64,000 bases of DNA from Vespa crabro (lineage: Eukaryota > Arthropoda > Insecta > Hymenoptera > Vespidae): the NCBI RefSeq assembly GCF_910589235.1, contig NC_060979.1, forward strand, positions 1,550,001-1,614,000. The letters are read 5' to 3'. The position numbers and the translations under genes were made by a program. The notes below the pieces were generated by a model, which saw only the letters and a program-made list of their open reading frames with translations, made no database searches and was not told where the DNA came from. How positions within the stretch are numbered: the stretch's first letter is position 1; the number at the start of each line of letters is the position of its first letter. Positions 1 to 12,936 of the stretch are shown piece by piece.

Positions 1-333
1 CTAATAGAATACAATGTATAATTAATTAATTAGAAAATAAAATATAATAAATAACAAAATCGTAAATAAATAACGAAAGAATTAAATGATTGGTTCAAGA
101 GACGCGTAAAAGTAATAATATATTAACCATATAAAGTGCTTTATAAAAAATTCAGTTTCTAATATTCTGTTACAAAACCAAAAATAATATACATACATTT
201 ATGTATGTGTATATGTGTGGGTATAGGATTGAGAATTTCACTATTGATAACTAAATGTGCATGTGTATGAGCGAGCGTGTGTATGTGTGTGAGTGTATGT
301 GTATATAAAGCACAGTCGATCGGAAACATGATT

Positions 334-490
334 TGTCCTTGAAGAAAAATGCATAAAAGAGCGATGTAAGAAAGATAGCAGAAGATAGTATAATTGTCCT
401 TGAAAAAAAGTGTGTAAAAGAACGAAATAAGAAAAACAGTTGACCGTAAGTATAATCGGTCCTTGAAGAGGAACGTAATGTAAGAAAGTT
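334..490. repeat. Degenerate tandem repeat, about 63 bp, three units
   Basis: Three imperfect units begin near 334, 396 and 460. Each starts with a version of GTCCTTGAA and continues into an A/G-rich stretch containing GTAAGAAAG or AATAAGAAA. I found no related copy elsewhere in the window. Confidence 0.5.
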
Positions 491-755
491 AGGCGACAAA
501 GTACGATCTAGACGACAGGAATTACGAATGAAGTGTGGAGGTATTGCTAAGTAGGGAGGAATTATTAGTTATGGTTGCGAGTGGGAATGAAATGGCTATG
601 AGATAAGAAAGGGAACAAAGGTCCAGATAAAGATATGTATATATGTATATATAATATATATAATATACGTGCGAGTGCATGTGTTTATTCGTAAATATAC
701 TAAAGAAATTAATTTCTAAATTTCTAAATAAAAAATTTATCATAGTTTATATATT

Positions 756-832
756 ATGTTGGAAACTATGAAACGGACGTTTTTGTTTAGTTATTTATTA
801 TCATTTAACGCCCGTTTCATAGTTTCCAACCT
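756..832. mobile_element. Palindromic mini-hairpin MITE, copy 1
   Basis: A stem of about 25 bp is formed by GTTGGAAACTATGAAACG on the left and its near-perfect inverse on the right, around a loop of about 27 bases rich in T and A. The ends resemble mariner-type terminal repeats (TTAGGTTGG). The whole element is little more than two terminal repeats. The left end has lost one base of the usual AGGTTGG start. Confidence 0.75.
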
Positions 833-846
833 GATACATGAGAATT

Positions 847-922
847 AGGTTGGAAACTATGAAACGAGCGTTTTCGTTTTGTTATTTATTATCATTCAAA
901 CGCCCGTTTCATAATTTCCAAC

Positions 923-925
<3 letters not shown>
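847..925. mobile_element. Palindromic mini-hairpin MITE, copy 2
   Basis: Same structure as the neighbouring copy, 14 bases further on: AGGTTGGAAACTATGAAACG, a T-rich loop, then the inverse ending in CCAACCTA. Right-arm mismatches (for example ATAATTTCC) show some age. The TA flanks fit a Tc1/mariner-type target duplication. Confidence 0.75.

Positions 926-969
<44 letters not shown>
926..969. repeat. (AT)n microsatellite
   Basis: About 21 uninterrupted TA units directly abut the right end of hairpin copy 2, which suggests the hairpin landed in, or seeded, a TA-rich tract. Confidence 0.95.
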
Positions 970-973
<4 letters not shown>

Positions 974-1019
974 ATACACACACTTACAGTTATTTACATA
1001 TAATGATATGATACTTTAC

Positions 1020-2766
1020 CTTATCAATCGATAATGTCGTAATACAAGTTCCTTCATACCATCATGATAACTTTTAGAATTATTCAATACAGTTTTCACC
1101 TTATAAGACAATATTGCGAACTGTGCAATTACTTGAATGGACAAATTGACGAACATACAATCAAATCCTACGTAACCTAATACGACACAAGGTATGAATA
1201 TCACTTGATAAGCACACAATAAAGCGTAAATCCTTCTGTCCCTTAATTCGACGATTTCTAATGTTTTGTATGGCAATTGATAACTCGTGGAATTATTTAA
1301 TTTTGCTGAAAAGTAAAAACAGAGAAAAAGAAAGGAAATAATTTTTTATGAAAAAGAATTACGAAAATATAGAAGAACAAAGAACATTAGATTAGTTGAT
1401 TAAAACAATTATTTCAATATATTCATATGGAATTAATGTCCGATACAATGATACACCATATTATTCGTGTAATATTATAGGGTAATCATAAATAATCGAT
1501 TAATTCAAAGTTAGACATACACTTTGATTCAATTTTTTTTTTTTTTTTTTTAATTATTTTCTAATCAAATGTGCATTTGTCATCTCTTTTACAAATTTTT
1601 AAATACTCTAGTATGAAAATGTGCACGCAATGATGAAAAATATGATTCGAGGTGAACCTGAAAACTACTGACATTTCGATAGATTTTATTTCTTATGAGA
1701 TATTCCACAGATTTAAACAAATAGTAATTCATTGAGTTAATATCGAATGAATACGTCGATTTCGGTAGAACTTCCTAGTAAAGTTGATTTATTATTTTCT
1801 TAGGTAGTTTTTGATCCAAAAACACTGCCATTAGCATGTTGCGATATGACGTGTATATTGTTGACCAGTGCCAGCTATTTTTTCAACAATTTGTTATGTA
1901 ACCGTTCCAATTGTTAACAATAATTATCAACGGCAATTAATTAAGACAATTGAAAATGAAATATGCCGATGGGGTATCTTCAAGAGCACAATAGCACTTC
2001 TTTCAACGGAAGATGTCGGTACAGCTTATTGATTCGAAGAAAGCCATTGATTGGTATAGTTTCATGTTGCTGTATAGAACTCATTTCTCACCGACAATAA
2101 CGATTATGTTAAAAAATTAATCACCTCGTTGACTGGGCAATAACGATATGCAATTTCTTTTTCCCTTATCTTCTTTCATAATCGACAATTTATGCGGAAT
2201 ACAAATACCTTGAAAAGATTCCTTTCCAATTTCATGAAGAAGTCTTTGAATTGTCAGAAACAGAAGCCCAGAAAATATCAACTGTTTCTCACACTATCAA
2301 TATTTGATTCGTCTCAAGCAATTCGATAATAATTTTTCGAACATCATTATTGAGTTCCGCAGGTCGTCTACTTTGAACATAATCGAATCAAGTCTAAATG
2401 TTGACTGAACAAATTGTTTGAACCAACATTGGCATTTATTAACCTTTGGAAGTTATCTATCAATTTTTTCTTGCTTTAATTTCTAGTCATTATATTCCGA
2501 TAGAAAATTAAACAACATGTAACAGAACGTATGTATTTTTTTGAACGTAACGAATACAAAATTAATTTACTTATATGGAAAATATTAAAAATGATTGGCG
2601 ATTATGACGTGCTCGTGCGTGTATGTATGAATATGTGTCTATGTCTATGGGCACATCTGATAATTCAATAATAAATAAATAAATAAATGAATAAAAAAAA
2701 TCGTCGGATTACACATGGTGACACATCTATAAAGGAATTAATATAAAATATTTAAAATGTAATATC

Positions 2767-2811
<45 letters not shown>

Positions 2812-4525
2812 GTATCTATGTATATACATTAAACGAAAAACAAAAATTATGAATTACCAATTTGAAGTGCATCGGCAAGTCGAGTCGAATAATACAATAC
2901 TTCGACCGTCGTCATTGAAGAGGCAATTATTAGAATAAAATATGGAGGTAATTTAGTATAATTTAGGAATGTCAATTTCTCCTCTTTGGTTTCATATTTC
3001 TCAGTAAGTGAAAACTCTTCAATTTCCATGAATAATTTACGTAATGCTTCTCTATTAATTCTAGCAATTGTTATTTTCGTTAATGTCATCGTTAGAAGCA
3101 TATTTTCTGCCATGTTCGATACCACGTTCTCCACAGTTTTTGGACCCAAAAATAATTGAGCGAGTGTTAGAGAACAATGAATTGAAAGATATGAGAAGAA
3201 GAAGAGAAATAATGGAACGTAGTTCTTCAATGGCCAAACGCCCATGCATTTTAAAAGTTTTGCGCTCCACCTGAATGATCTATGAACGTTAGCAATACCT
3301 ATTTCCTGTAATAAAAAATCGAATTGGTTAATTTGTTAAATTAATTTTATATTAATTATTTTATAATTTATATCTAAATACATTTTATTTCATACATATA
3401 TATAAATACATATATTTATTCATTTTTATATTTATGCATTTTTTTTTTTACATTATAAAGGATGTTTAAATTAAACATGTGTAATTTTTTATTTCATTAA
3501 CACGACATATTTGAGAAAAATAATTGACATAAGAATTGTCTGATAATAAATACGATATATTATTAAATCTTTTTTTTTATTTATTAAATGATCTTGAAGT
3601 CCACTTCAATCTTACCTTCATTTTTGCTAAATACAAGTTAATATTTAAAAAATTGGAAACTTATTATTATCAAAGAAAAAGGATAACAAAATTATTCAAT
3701 TTCCTATGAAATACTTTTTTTAATCGAGTAGCAAAGTTGTTCTTGAGGTATCATTAAACTTTTTCACAAAATAAGAATAACAAATAAATTAATATTTTCC
3801 TTGTTGAAATGAAATGAACATTAATTGTTAAAACAATATTTTCCAAAAATGTCATGTATTCGAAATAAAAATTTTTTAATGTATTATTTTGAACACCCGA
3901 CATATTGTCCATTAGAAATTTTACAATTCGATTATTCATCGAATGAAATATATAATTATTAGACATCATCGGTTCATATTTTTCATTATATTCACGTGAG
4001 TATATTAAAATAAAAATTTAATTCCTTGCGAAACTTTTATTCGTAAAATCAAATAATTCCTTACGATCAAAGAAATCAAACGTCAAAGACAGAAAGCATG
4101 ATGATACAATTGTAGAATACAAAAAAAAAAAGGAAAAGAAAAAAATACCAAGCGAAACGTCACAGAATTCTCTGCGAAGTATAAGATTGTAAAGAATGAA
4201 AAAGTCAATAATATCTGTATGCTTATAAATGAAATTGCAATTACAACAAAAATATACATATAGAATAAAGAAATATTCGCAAATAAAATTCCATAAAAAT
4301 AATTTCCAATTGAGATAAACATTGAACACATAGATCGATCGGAAAATCATTTTCGATCATTACATAGGATATCCATGGCACTTATTGGCGTCGTATATAC
4401 GATCGCCGTATATTCGACATGAGACTCGTTTTACGGTTAGAAAAAAAGGGAGAGAAAAAAAAACAAAAAATAAAAACAAAACCAAACCATGCTCTTTATC
4501 TTACTTCAATGCTTTCCTTTTCCAT
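1020..4525 (-). CDS. Odorant receptor gene A (7tm_6), 5' part only (exons 1-3)
   Basis: Exon 1 is 4505-4525 (MEKESIE, donor GTAAG), exon 2 is 2858-3305 and exon 3 is 1020-1305. All junctions are GT-AG and lengths match exons 1-3 of gene B exactly. Exon 2 opens with EIGIANVHRSF, has the family signature MGVWPL, then a first membrane segment rich in L and F, and ends in LQIG. Exon 3 carries GYVGFDCMFVNLS and ends in RHYRLIR split across the junction. The start is the ATG that follows the 5' block shared by all receptors of the array, with A at -3. Exons 4-7, which would carry the C-terminal signature, lie off the left edge, so intactness cannot be judged. By eye, exon 2 is about 70% identical to gene B at protein level. 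Confidence 0.9.
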
Positions 4526-4700
4526 TTTATCTCTTCGAAGGTTCGCGACAGACTGACGGCAAAATGGTCGAGCGTCCTCCCTGGTAAACTCCGTTTGAAA
4601 AGTTATTATACGCATCTAAAGGGTTGCTTAAATATTTAATCTGAAGTCGATGGAAAAAAATATTGAGAAACAACTCGTCCCTAACCCTTTCTAACGAGGA
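3838..4700. repeat. Homogenised exon-1 block, copy 1 (gene A)
   Basis: This block covers the 3' half of intron 1, exon 1 and the proximal upstream region. It matches 18005-18880 (gene B) with only a few differences over the 400 bases I compared directly, and 28560-29300 (gene C) slightly less well. Open frames inside it are conserved only because the block was copied recently. Poly-A length changes shift them between copies. Confidence 0.8.
4526..4600 (-). promoter_or_regulatory. Shared 5' block upstream of gene A
   Basis: Read on the minus strand, the block runs from an AGTTTACC motif through GACGCTCGACC and GTCAGTC to GAACCTTCGAAGAG, ending in GATAAA directly before the ATG. The same order of motifs precedes all seven receptor starts. 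It is probably the 5' UTR plus core promoter; where transcription begins is not visible. Confidence 0.55.
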
Positions 4701-6618
4701 ATTAAACAGTTACTTTGTTACGATGATCGATTACGTTAGTTAGTGATAGTAAAGATGGTAGAGGAATAGGAGTGTGCATAAAAAATGTACTCTCATTGTT
4801 TCAACTCGTAGGATATTTCATTGTTACCACAACTCTCATGTAAAATTTGCTATAACTTCATTCCATTTACCTCTCAGTGAATTTTTTCTTTCCTTTTTGT
4901 CTTTTTTCTTTTTTTCTTTCTTCTTTTTTCACTTTTTCTTTCAGGAAAGAGAGGGTTCATCATAGTTATAGAGAAAAAAAGTAATATCTCACCCTAAGGG
5001 TATATTCACCCCTCTTCGCTCGGACATAGTTCGAAGTTCCTCAGTATACCTGCAATAATATATATGTTTCCATCCCCCACCACTTTGCTTTCTTCGATCG
5101 TCCTTCCGTTTTCTTGTTGCTTCCAGTTCTGCGTGATACGACGAACGAAGAACATTTGCCTGAATTTTTATGGTGGTGGCTTAAATGCAAAAAAAGTTTT
5201 CTTCTCATGGAAGCAAATATTCGTAAGTACTCGGTTGAATTAAATGTCTTTACAGTTACTCGTTATTATAGAGTGTTTTACGTTTGAGTAATGATGAGTA
5301 CTGTACTTAAGGAAGTATTCGACTTCTAGACAAAGATTGATACTTTTGTTTTATTCTTAATTATCCATCGTTTTACACAACGTTTCTTTTTCCTTATTTT
5401 TAAATTATTATTATTTATTGAAATTCCCCTAATCTCCATTTTTTTTTTGGACATTTTACTTACATTATTTTCTTGACACTAATTATATTTTTTTACGTAT
5501 CATTTGTTTCTTATGAGTGTTGTTTCTTTTTCAATTTTTCTTTCTTTTTTCTTTTTTGCATCATTAATTGTTTGATTGATTATATTTTTTTTACGCAATC
5601 TTTGGTTTTTTCATTGATCGACATGGAAATGGTTTTGTTTATACATTTTTTTGTATAATTAGTAACATTTGCTTTCACTTATTCTTTCATTTTTCTAATG
5701 AAATATTGTATTTCGTTGGCTGTTGTATATTTAGTAATTTATTCGATCTTAAGTTTATGTAAAATATAATATATACGTTTGTACATTTTGATGTTAAAGT
5801 AATTAAAATATATTAACTCGATGAATTGGTTGATAATGAATGAAGTACTTATCATTCTTACAATTAATTAACCAAAACGAGACTATCCAATAATCGTTCG
5901 TATATATTGACTATTCAAATACAATTAATATTTCTATAATAATTTTAAACAGATCATTTGCAATAAATGCATACAACTGCACTATAGATAAATATAAACG
6001 ATATTTACATAATATCTGTGGTTGATCATATAGTTCGTTCGGTTTTCATGTAAGTAAACAAAAAAAAAAGGATCGTTTTTGTCAACGCCAATTTTGTTGT
6101 CACATATATATTTAATTTATTAACAAGCAATAATAAGAAAAAAAAGAATAACAAATTGTGTTCAAATGTATTTTTAATCTTGAAAGGATTGATTAATTAT
6201 AATTGGACGTTCGTATGAACAATAATAATAATTTTTCTTCGAACGAACATAAATCGAGAGTAATGCTCTTATGTAAAATAATGTTTAGAATTACATAGCT
6301 ACATACGTTTTTATCTTTACTTTTCTAACAAAATCTTTATTATTATTATTATCTCATAGATGCAAACGAGTATACACACACACACATACACATAACTAAT
6401 CAACGTTAGAACATTCTATCCTGCATTTGGTATTAATTTTGTTGATGACAAAAGAAACTAATAGTTATGTTCGATCTTCTTAAAATTGTATTTCTATATT
6501 CCATAACGTTAATACAAATCAATGATCTATAGACAAATCATTTATCTTCCTATGAAGGAAGAATTATTTAAGAATAGAAATGAGAATATGTTAGTAATAA
6601 AATTCATATTTGTTCTTT
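4601..6618. other. Spacer between gene A start and gene B stop
   Basis: About 2.0 kb with no supported gene. The half next to gene A (to about 5240) is alignable to the regions upstream of genes B and C, including TCACCCTAAGGGTATATTCA near 4989. The rest is T-rich low complexity with only short ORFs dominated by F, L and K. Confidence 0.6.
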
Positions 6619-8433
6619 TCATAAAAATGTTCGTAGTACCGATAAATATCCCATTGAAGTTTTGATGATCTACAAATGTTAAGAGAATAATAATAATTAA
6701 ATGACAATTGTAATGTTACAGGAAGGAATATAATTTAAAAATGGAAAATAAATAATTCAAAATATACTTACGTCTGTGAAGATGGTCAAGGATAAGACGG
6801 CAAATTTGCCAGACGTTAAACATTGCGGTTTTTTCGTGCGGATCAAACAAATAAGAAAAAATTTGGAATCCTTTGCCGGTAAGTTATACCATTCGTAATT
6901 GTAAATGGCGTTAGCAAAATTGTTACTCTAACCGGAATAAAACGAATGACATTAATCAGATAATTGATATTTAAATGATTCAAGAAATTATTGATTATTT
7001 TATTTACTTCCTGAATAAAACATTCACCGATGAAACAGTAAGCGAAAAGTGTATTTATCACGCAAGAAAAGTACAAAACAAACATGAACGATGTTAAAAT
7101 ATCCTCCGTTTCTTGACCCTAAAAGCAAAAAAAAAATAAAGTATCGATTAGATATTATCAATTAAATTAAGGACTTACATGACATTTTTTGGATAAAAAA
7201 AAAAGAAATCAATTTGTTTCTTACATTTTTTGAATGCAGATAGTTACGAAAGATATACATAAAAATGGCGGAATTATAGTGATAATAGAAACAATTTAAT
7301 TCTATCGTTCAATGATCTCAAATCGATCAACAGTATCATTTCCAGAACATTTCATTCCCTTTTTCAATCGTCTTTTATTTTATAATAATTCCATAGAAAT
7401 AATATGCGTACGAGTATATGTAAAGTTTGCTAGAATTCGCAAAAAAAAACTGATAACAATTGCTATAGACAAAAAATGTAACGTGGAGCATAAAGACTCA
7501 TTTACAATAAATTAACGATTAATGTCGATCCGTCGATAAAGTAGAAATAGATGCAACGAGAACTCATTCGATAAACATTTCGTCATTACAGTTTGACAAA
7601 TGAAGATTCTGTACATCATTACTGTCTACACGATCCAGGATCATGACGCAGTTTGGTAGCAAGCAAATGCTAAAGATTGGATAAGACACTTTTGATCATG
7701 AATATATACCTTTTCCAAAAAACATTTGGAAGAAATTAAAGGAAATCAATGAAGATCTAAGTGAGGATATTTTGTTGCTACGTCGACTTTACGGAATTAC
7801 GGAAAATACGAATGACAGTGTTAATTACCTTGCGTACGGTACTTTGGATCATTAAATTATCAACAACAGATCCAAGGACAGGAATCCCATTGAACATCGC
7901 TACTTTATCTTTTTAATCAAAGAATATCATGGATCTTCAAAGTAATCCAATTGTTTGGTATGGAAATTGATTGGATCGTTCATCAGTTTGTCACACAAAA
8001 AGATGATCATCGTACAACTATGACCGAACTTGACTCGCAAAATATAACACAAATGAGGCTAGCTTAATTCATAAACGTGAACATTTATATCAATTAAACT
8101 TTTTTTCGACGATTGAAGGTTCATTACATGATCCTGAAATCGACGATTCATTGCGAGTACATGAAAATAATTATAATCTGTTTGTAAATGTAATAGGAAA
8201 CTTCAGATATATTTTTTTTTCATTAGAGTCACCTCGAAAACTTCGAAATCATTATGAATCATTTCTTGACAATTGCTAAATCGAAAGATTTGAAATTTTT
8301 TGTTCGTTACCTACATTAAATGAAAGACTTATTGCCAATTTGATTATTTTTTGCTCTCTCTCTTTTTTTTTTTTTTGAACAAAAATGAAAGTGTAATATT
8401 TTTTCAAAAGTAATGAAAAATAAATGTAAATTT

Positions 8434-8464
<31 letters not shown>

Positions 8465-11400
8465 TATTTGAAAAATTCGACTCGGGATATACTCGATTTT
8501 CTCTTATATTTTAAGAATAAATTAATTTCTATTTACTTCGTTGAATCGTTCTAGAAAATAGCGTTATTAATGAATTTTCGTCTATGTCTGTTTCTCCGCC
8601 ATTTTTTTTATTACTTTAGAAAAGAAAAAGTATTATTTTAATCGTCAAGATAAGTGATATCACGCGCAAGAAAAATTAATTTTTTTTTCTTTTTTTTTTT
8701 ATGGGATTATGTATATCCTTAAAACAAAATGAAAAAAAGAAAAATATATTATTCGCTAATTTTTCATCATATTTTTTACCATCAATACGAAGTAACCGGA
8801 AATGCACATATGAATAGTGGTACCCAACATTTGTTGCATAATCGGTAAATTAAAATTATCTTCCAATTTTTCCGCCAATCTGAAATATTTCATGTGAAAC
8901 TGAGAAATGAAATAATATTGTAATAGAGTACATTATTATTGTTTTTTTTTTTCCATTATTGAAAAAGAAAAGAGAAATAGAAATGGAATCAATCATATTA
9001 TTCAGAAGGAAATATTTTTTTTGGTTTTCTTTTTCTTTTTTTTTTTTATATTCAGCAACATGAAGATGATTGAAATTAATAAAAACATAAACAAATAAAG
9101 AAAAAGAAAATAATGAATAAACATAAAAAATTGAAATAACAAATAAAGTATAACGAATAAATAAATAATTATATGATTTAATGTAATTAATTACAAATAA
9201 TATTATTATAAATTAATATAATTAATTATAAATAATATTATTATAAATTAATATAATTAAATATAAATAGATTTAGTATAATAAATTAAAAAATATTAAT
9301 TAAATGGTTCATTAATTATGAGCTATGTAAAATTCAAAAGATTATTAATCAAATAAGAAACAATAGTCTTTCGAAAAAAATCACATTCTAATAATTATAT
9401 TCTATTAATTATAATGAGCCGTTTATTTTGAAAGTGGCCTAACTCCATTTGTCAATTTTTTCCGATTGCTATAATTACATGTACAACTTTATGTTATTTA
9501 TCAGTAAAGCATTTCAGGTTGCTTATATTCCGAGCAAATACGATAATTCTTGACACATAAGTTTTCAGAGTTAGTTCAATAATTTAACCGTTTATTTTGA
9601 AAGTGGCCTAACTCCATTTATACTTAAATCAATGAATGAAAATGAAAATTTTTAAGTCCTGAATTTATTATCACGTCAGGGTAGACCAAGAAAGTTCGAA
9701 AATATTGTATTGATACCACTGTATAAAAATATCAAACAAATTACAACAGCAAAATTCAAGGACATAATTGATCTATTACGATATATACCACCGGAACATT
9801 ATGATTTCTTCAAATCCCTTTCATACACACAAAATCTAGATGAGTAGTAAATTGTTTTGTAATAAATTTATGTTTGTAATTTTCTACGTTATGTAGTTAA
9901 AAAATGTTTTGCATCGCATAAATTATGTTTTCGAAGTGTTTTAAAGATATGTAAAATAAATTGAGTATTGTTTTTTTTTTTTTCAATTTGAAGCATCTTA
10001 AATTATGTTGAATGGACTTGGGCACCTTCAAATTTTATAATGAATCTGATTGTTAATTTTGAAAGTGGCCTAACTCCATTCTTGATAAGAAAATGCATAT
10101 TATTCACTTAATAATTGCCACTATTTTAATAGAAACTATAAATTTAACACCCTTAGATACACTTAAGTAGTATGACTCATTAGTATCCTATACGTATATT
10201 TTTAAATTCATTGAAACGCAAACCCTTAAATATCTCGATTTGAAGATAAATGGAGTTAGGCCACTTTCAAAATAAACGGCTCATATATTATATAATAATT
10301 ATATAAGTATTATAAAACGGAATGTTATGTGCTTGTAAATTTACTAAAGAAATGATATTTAATAATCTGTTAAATAAAATAACTTATCATTGTTTATTTC
10401 TAATTCATTCATAAGTTAAATCAATTAAATCCACTTTTTGAATTTTTTCTAATAATTTAAGTGTCAAAACAATTGATGAATAATTCACTTTTCAACTTCA
10501 TAATATATTTCCTCAATTTCTCTTATTTAATGACAAAATTATTGAATGACAAAATTTTGTTTGATCATCGAATAAAACCTAATTGATTTAAGAATTTAAT
10601 CTGATTAAATCCATACTCTAATGTATAAATCATTGTGAATAATGCAATCATCATACGCAACATGCAATAAGGCTTTAATGATAAAGATAACATATCTGAT
10701 AGTGTCTTATCAGAAATAATGTAATGCCTTGTTATCACTTGTACAATTTAAATCAGTAATTTTATCTCGTACATCTATCAATCCTGTAACGACATAGATC
10801 TCGTTTAATTTGAAAATAAAACATAAAATAAATTAATTAATTCCAATTTGATTATCGTAACAATAAGTCATTAATTATAAACCCTATGTTATAAAATGCA
10901 AATATAACTTTAACGAAGATTCAAAATTTCATGCGATTAATATAAAAAAAATTTGTAGCATGAAGATCATTAAGTCTGAATGATACAAAAGCACGTCATT
11001 GTTATATCCTACAGATAGAATTGTAATAAGATATAAAAGGAAACGTATGATGGATCTATTGAAATTCATTCCTTCCATTAAACATGATTATTATAATAAA
11101 TTAAATACAAATTGTCTCAATGGGATCTTAAATATAGGCGACGAAGGAAGACGTCATTTATGTTGCTGATTAATTGATCTAAACAAATTGTAAAATAATG
11201 TAACAGTAATAGATTTTATAGATTTTTCTGAAAAAATCTTTAATAAAAAATATATAACAGATATGTTAAATTAATTATAGATATAATAGATTTCTTCTGA
11301 AATAAAAAAAAAAAAAAGAATCTGACGATTGAATTTTACGTATTTACTGTTTTTTGTTTTGTTTTTTTTTTTCATTTTCCAAATCGAATTAACTCACTTA

Positions 11401-12892
11401 GTCACGCAAAAATATTAATCTTAATGATAATTATTTTAAAATTGTCCTAACGTATTCATTTTTTATATGTCGTTAAATGAAAGCTAACGTCAACATTTAT
11501 ACATTCTACAATGTTTATTTGTATTTATATTTTAAAGGGAATTTTAAAAAGTAATTTATGTTAATGGGTTGTTCGGAAAGTAATTTCGTTTTTTTTTTTT
11601 TTTTGTGAAAATGAAAGACAAAATTATATATTGGCCATTCTGGTCCAATACCTTTTGTCATCTTTCTGATAGTAACATGATTCCACGCTCATAAAATTTG
11701 TGGTCTTTGCTGGCAAAAAACTGATCGAGGTGATTTTTGACCTCCTCATTTGAAGTGAAGGTTTTACCGTCTAACAAATTTTGCAATGATCGGAACAAAT
11801 AATAATGCGAAGGTGCCAGATCTGGAGAATATGGTAGATGTGGCATTGTATCCCATTCAAGCTGTGAAAGCTTTTGGCGAGAGACCAAACTTGTATGAGA
11901 TCTCGCTTTATTTTGATGGAATATTACACCTTTTCTGTTGATTAATTCTGGCCTTTTCCGTTGAAGTGCATCATTCAATTTCTCCAGCTGATGACAGTAG
12001 ACTTTCGAATTAATTGTTGTGTTATCCGGTAAAATCTCAAAAGAAACGATTCCTTTAAAATCCCACCAAACAGACAGCATCACCTTTTTTAATGGATATT
12101 GGCTTTGAAAATGTTTTGAGCTGGTTCATCTTTTTTGTTCCATGATCTCTTGCGTTTGACATTGTTATATACAACCCATTTTTCGTCCCCAGTAATGATG
12201 CTCTTCAAAAATGGATCATTTTCGTGACGTTTGAGAAGCGAATCACAGACGTCAACGCGACGACACAAATTTCTCTCCGTGAGAACATAAGAAACCCATA
12301 TATCGAGCTTCGGGGTTAAACTCAGGCCTTTCAAGTGGTCATAAACAGTTGAATTTGATAAATTTAATCTCTCACCGATCTCACGTTTTGTTATTCGTCG
12401 GTTTGCATCAACTAATGCCTTTATCGTGTCTTTATCAGCTTTAACCGGCCTTCCAGAACGTGATGCATCTTCGACATCAAAATTGCCGGATCGAAATTTT
12501 GCAAACCAGTTTTGGCACTGACGTATTGTCAACACATCTTCTCCATACACATCGGTTAATTTCTTTCTGGCTTGAATAGCATTTTTACCTTTTTTATAGT
12601 AAAAAAGTAAAATATGACGAAAATGCTGCTTATTGATCTTCATATTTAAAAGGGCACTAATCAAAAACTACTGCGTAGAATCAATTGGATTTTTTCACAC
12701 ACAAGCCTTGCTATATCAGTTCTCAAAACATATAATGATTATGCGGCTTAAGTGTGAAGTTAAGTACAAAAAAATACAATTAAATCCTCTGTCGGGAACA
12801 AAACGAAATTACTTTCCGAACAATCCATTATTTCATCACTTTACATCACTTTTTGTTTTACGGAATTAATCGATTTGGTAAATATGAGACTC

Positions 12893-12936
<44 letters not shown>

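Larger units (their letters stand above)
1..1019. other. Left-edge noncoding stretch, part of intron 3 of receptor gene A
   Basis: No receptor exon is visible here. Gene A exon 3 ends at 1020 with a GT donor, and the next exon (which normally starts with Q-A-x-x-L-E-D-N-F) must lie beyond the left edge. Intron 3 in the intact genes is 0.7-4.1 kb long, so this is plausible. The stretch holds two hairpin elements, an (AT)n tract and a degenerate short tandem repeat. The small ORFs in it are low-complexity and not supported as genes. Confidence 0.6.

Noticed and set aside
3754..3969. Minus-strand frame beginning MMSNNYIFHSMNN as a possible receptor first exon
   Set aside because: The copies at 18000 and 28560 stop early in different places. 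The micro-exon 1 found upstream has a donor in the right phase in all seven genes, and this frame has no equivalent in D-G.
4018..4350. Minus-strand frames rich in F, L and I, repeated at 18192-18524 and 28764-29097
   Set aside because: They lie in intron 1 next to exon 1. Frame and end change with poly-A length between copies, and the nucleotide conservation is uniform across the block rather than codon-like.
4385..4639. Plus-strand frame beginning MASYIRSPYIRHETRF, with copies at 18559 and 29132
   Set aside because: It overlaps exon 1 and its 5' block on the other strand and has lysine-rich low complexity. The copies differ in frame after the A-rich part.
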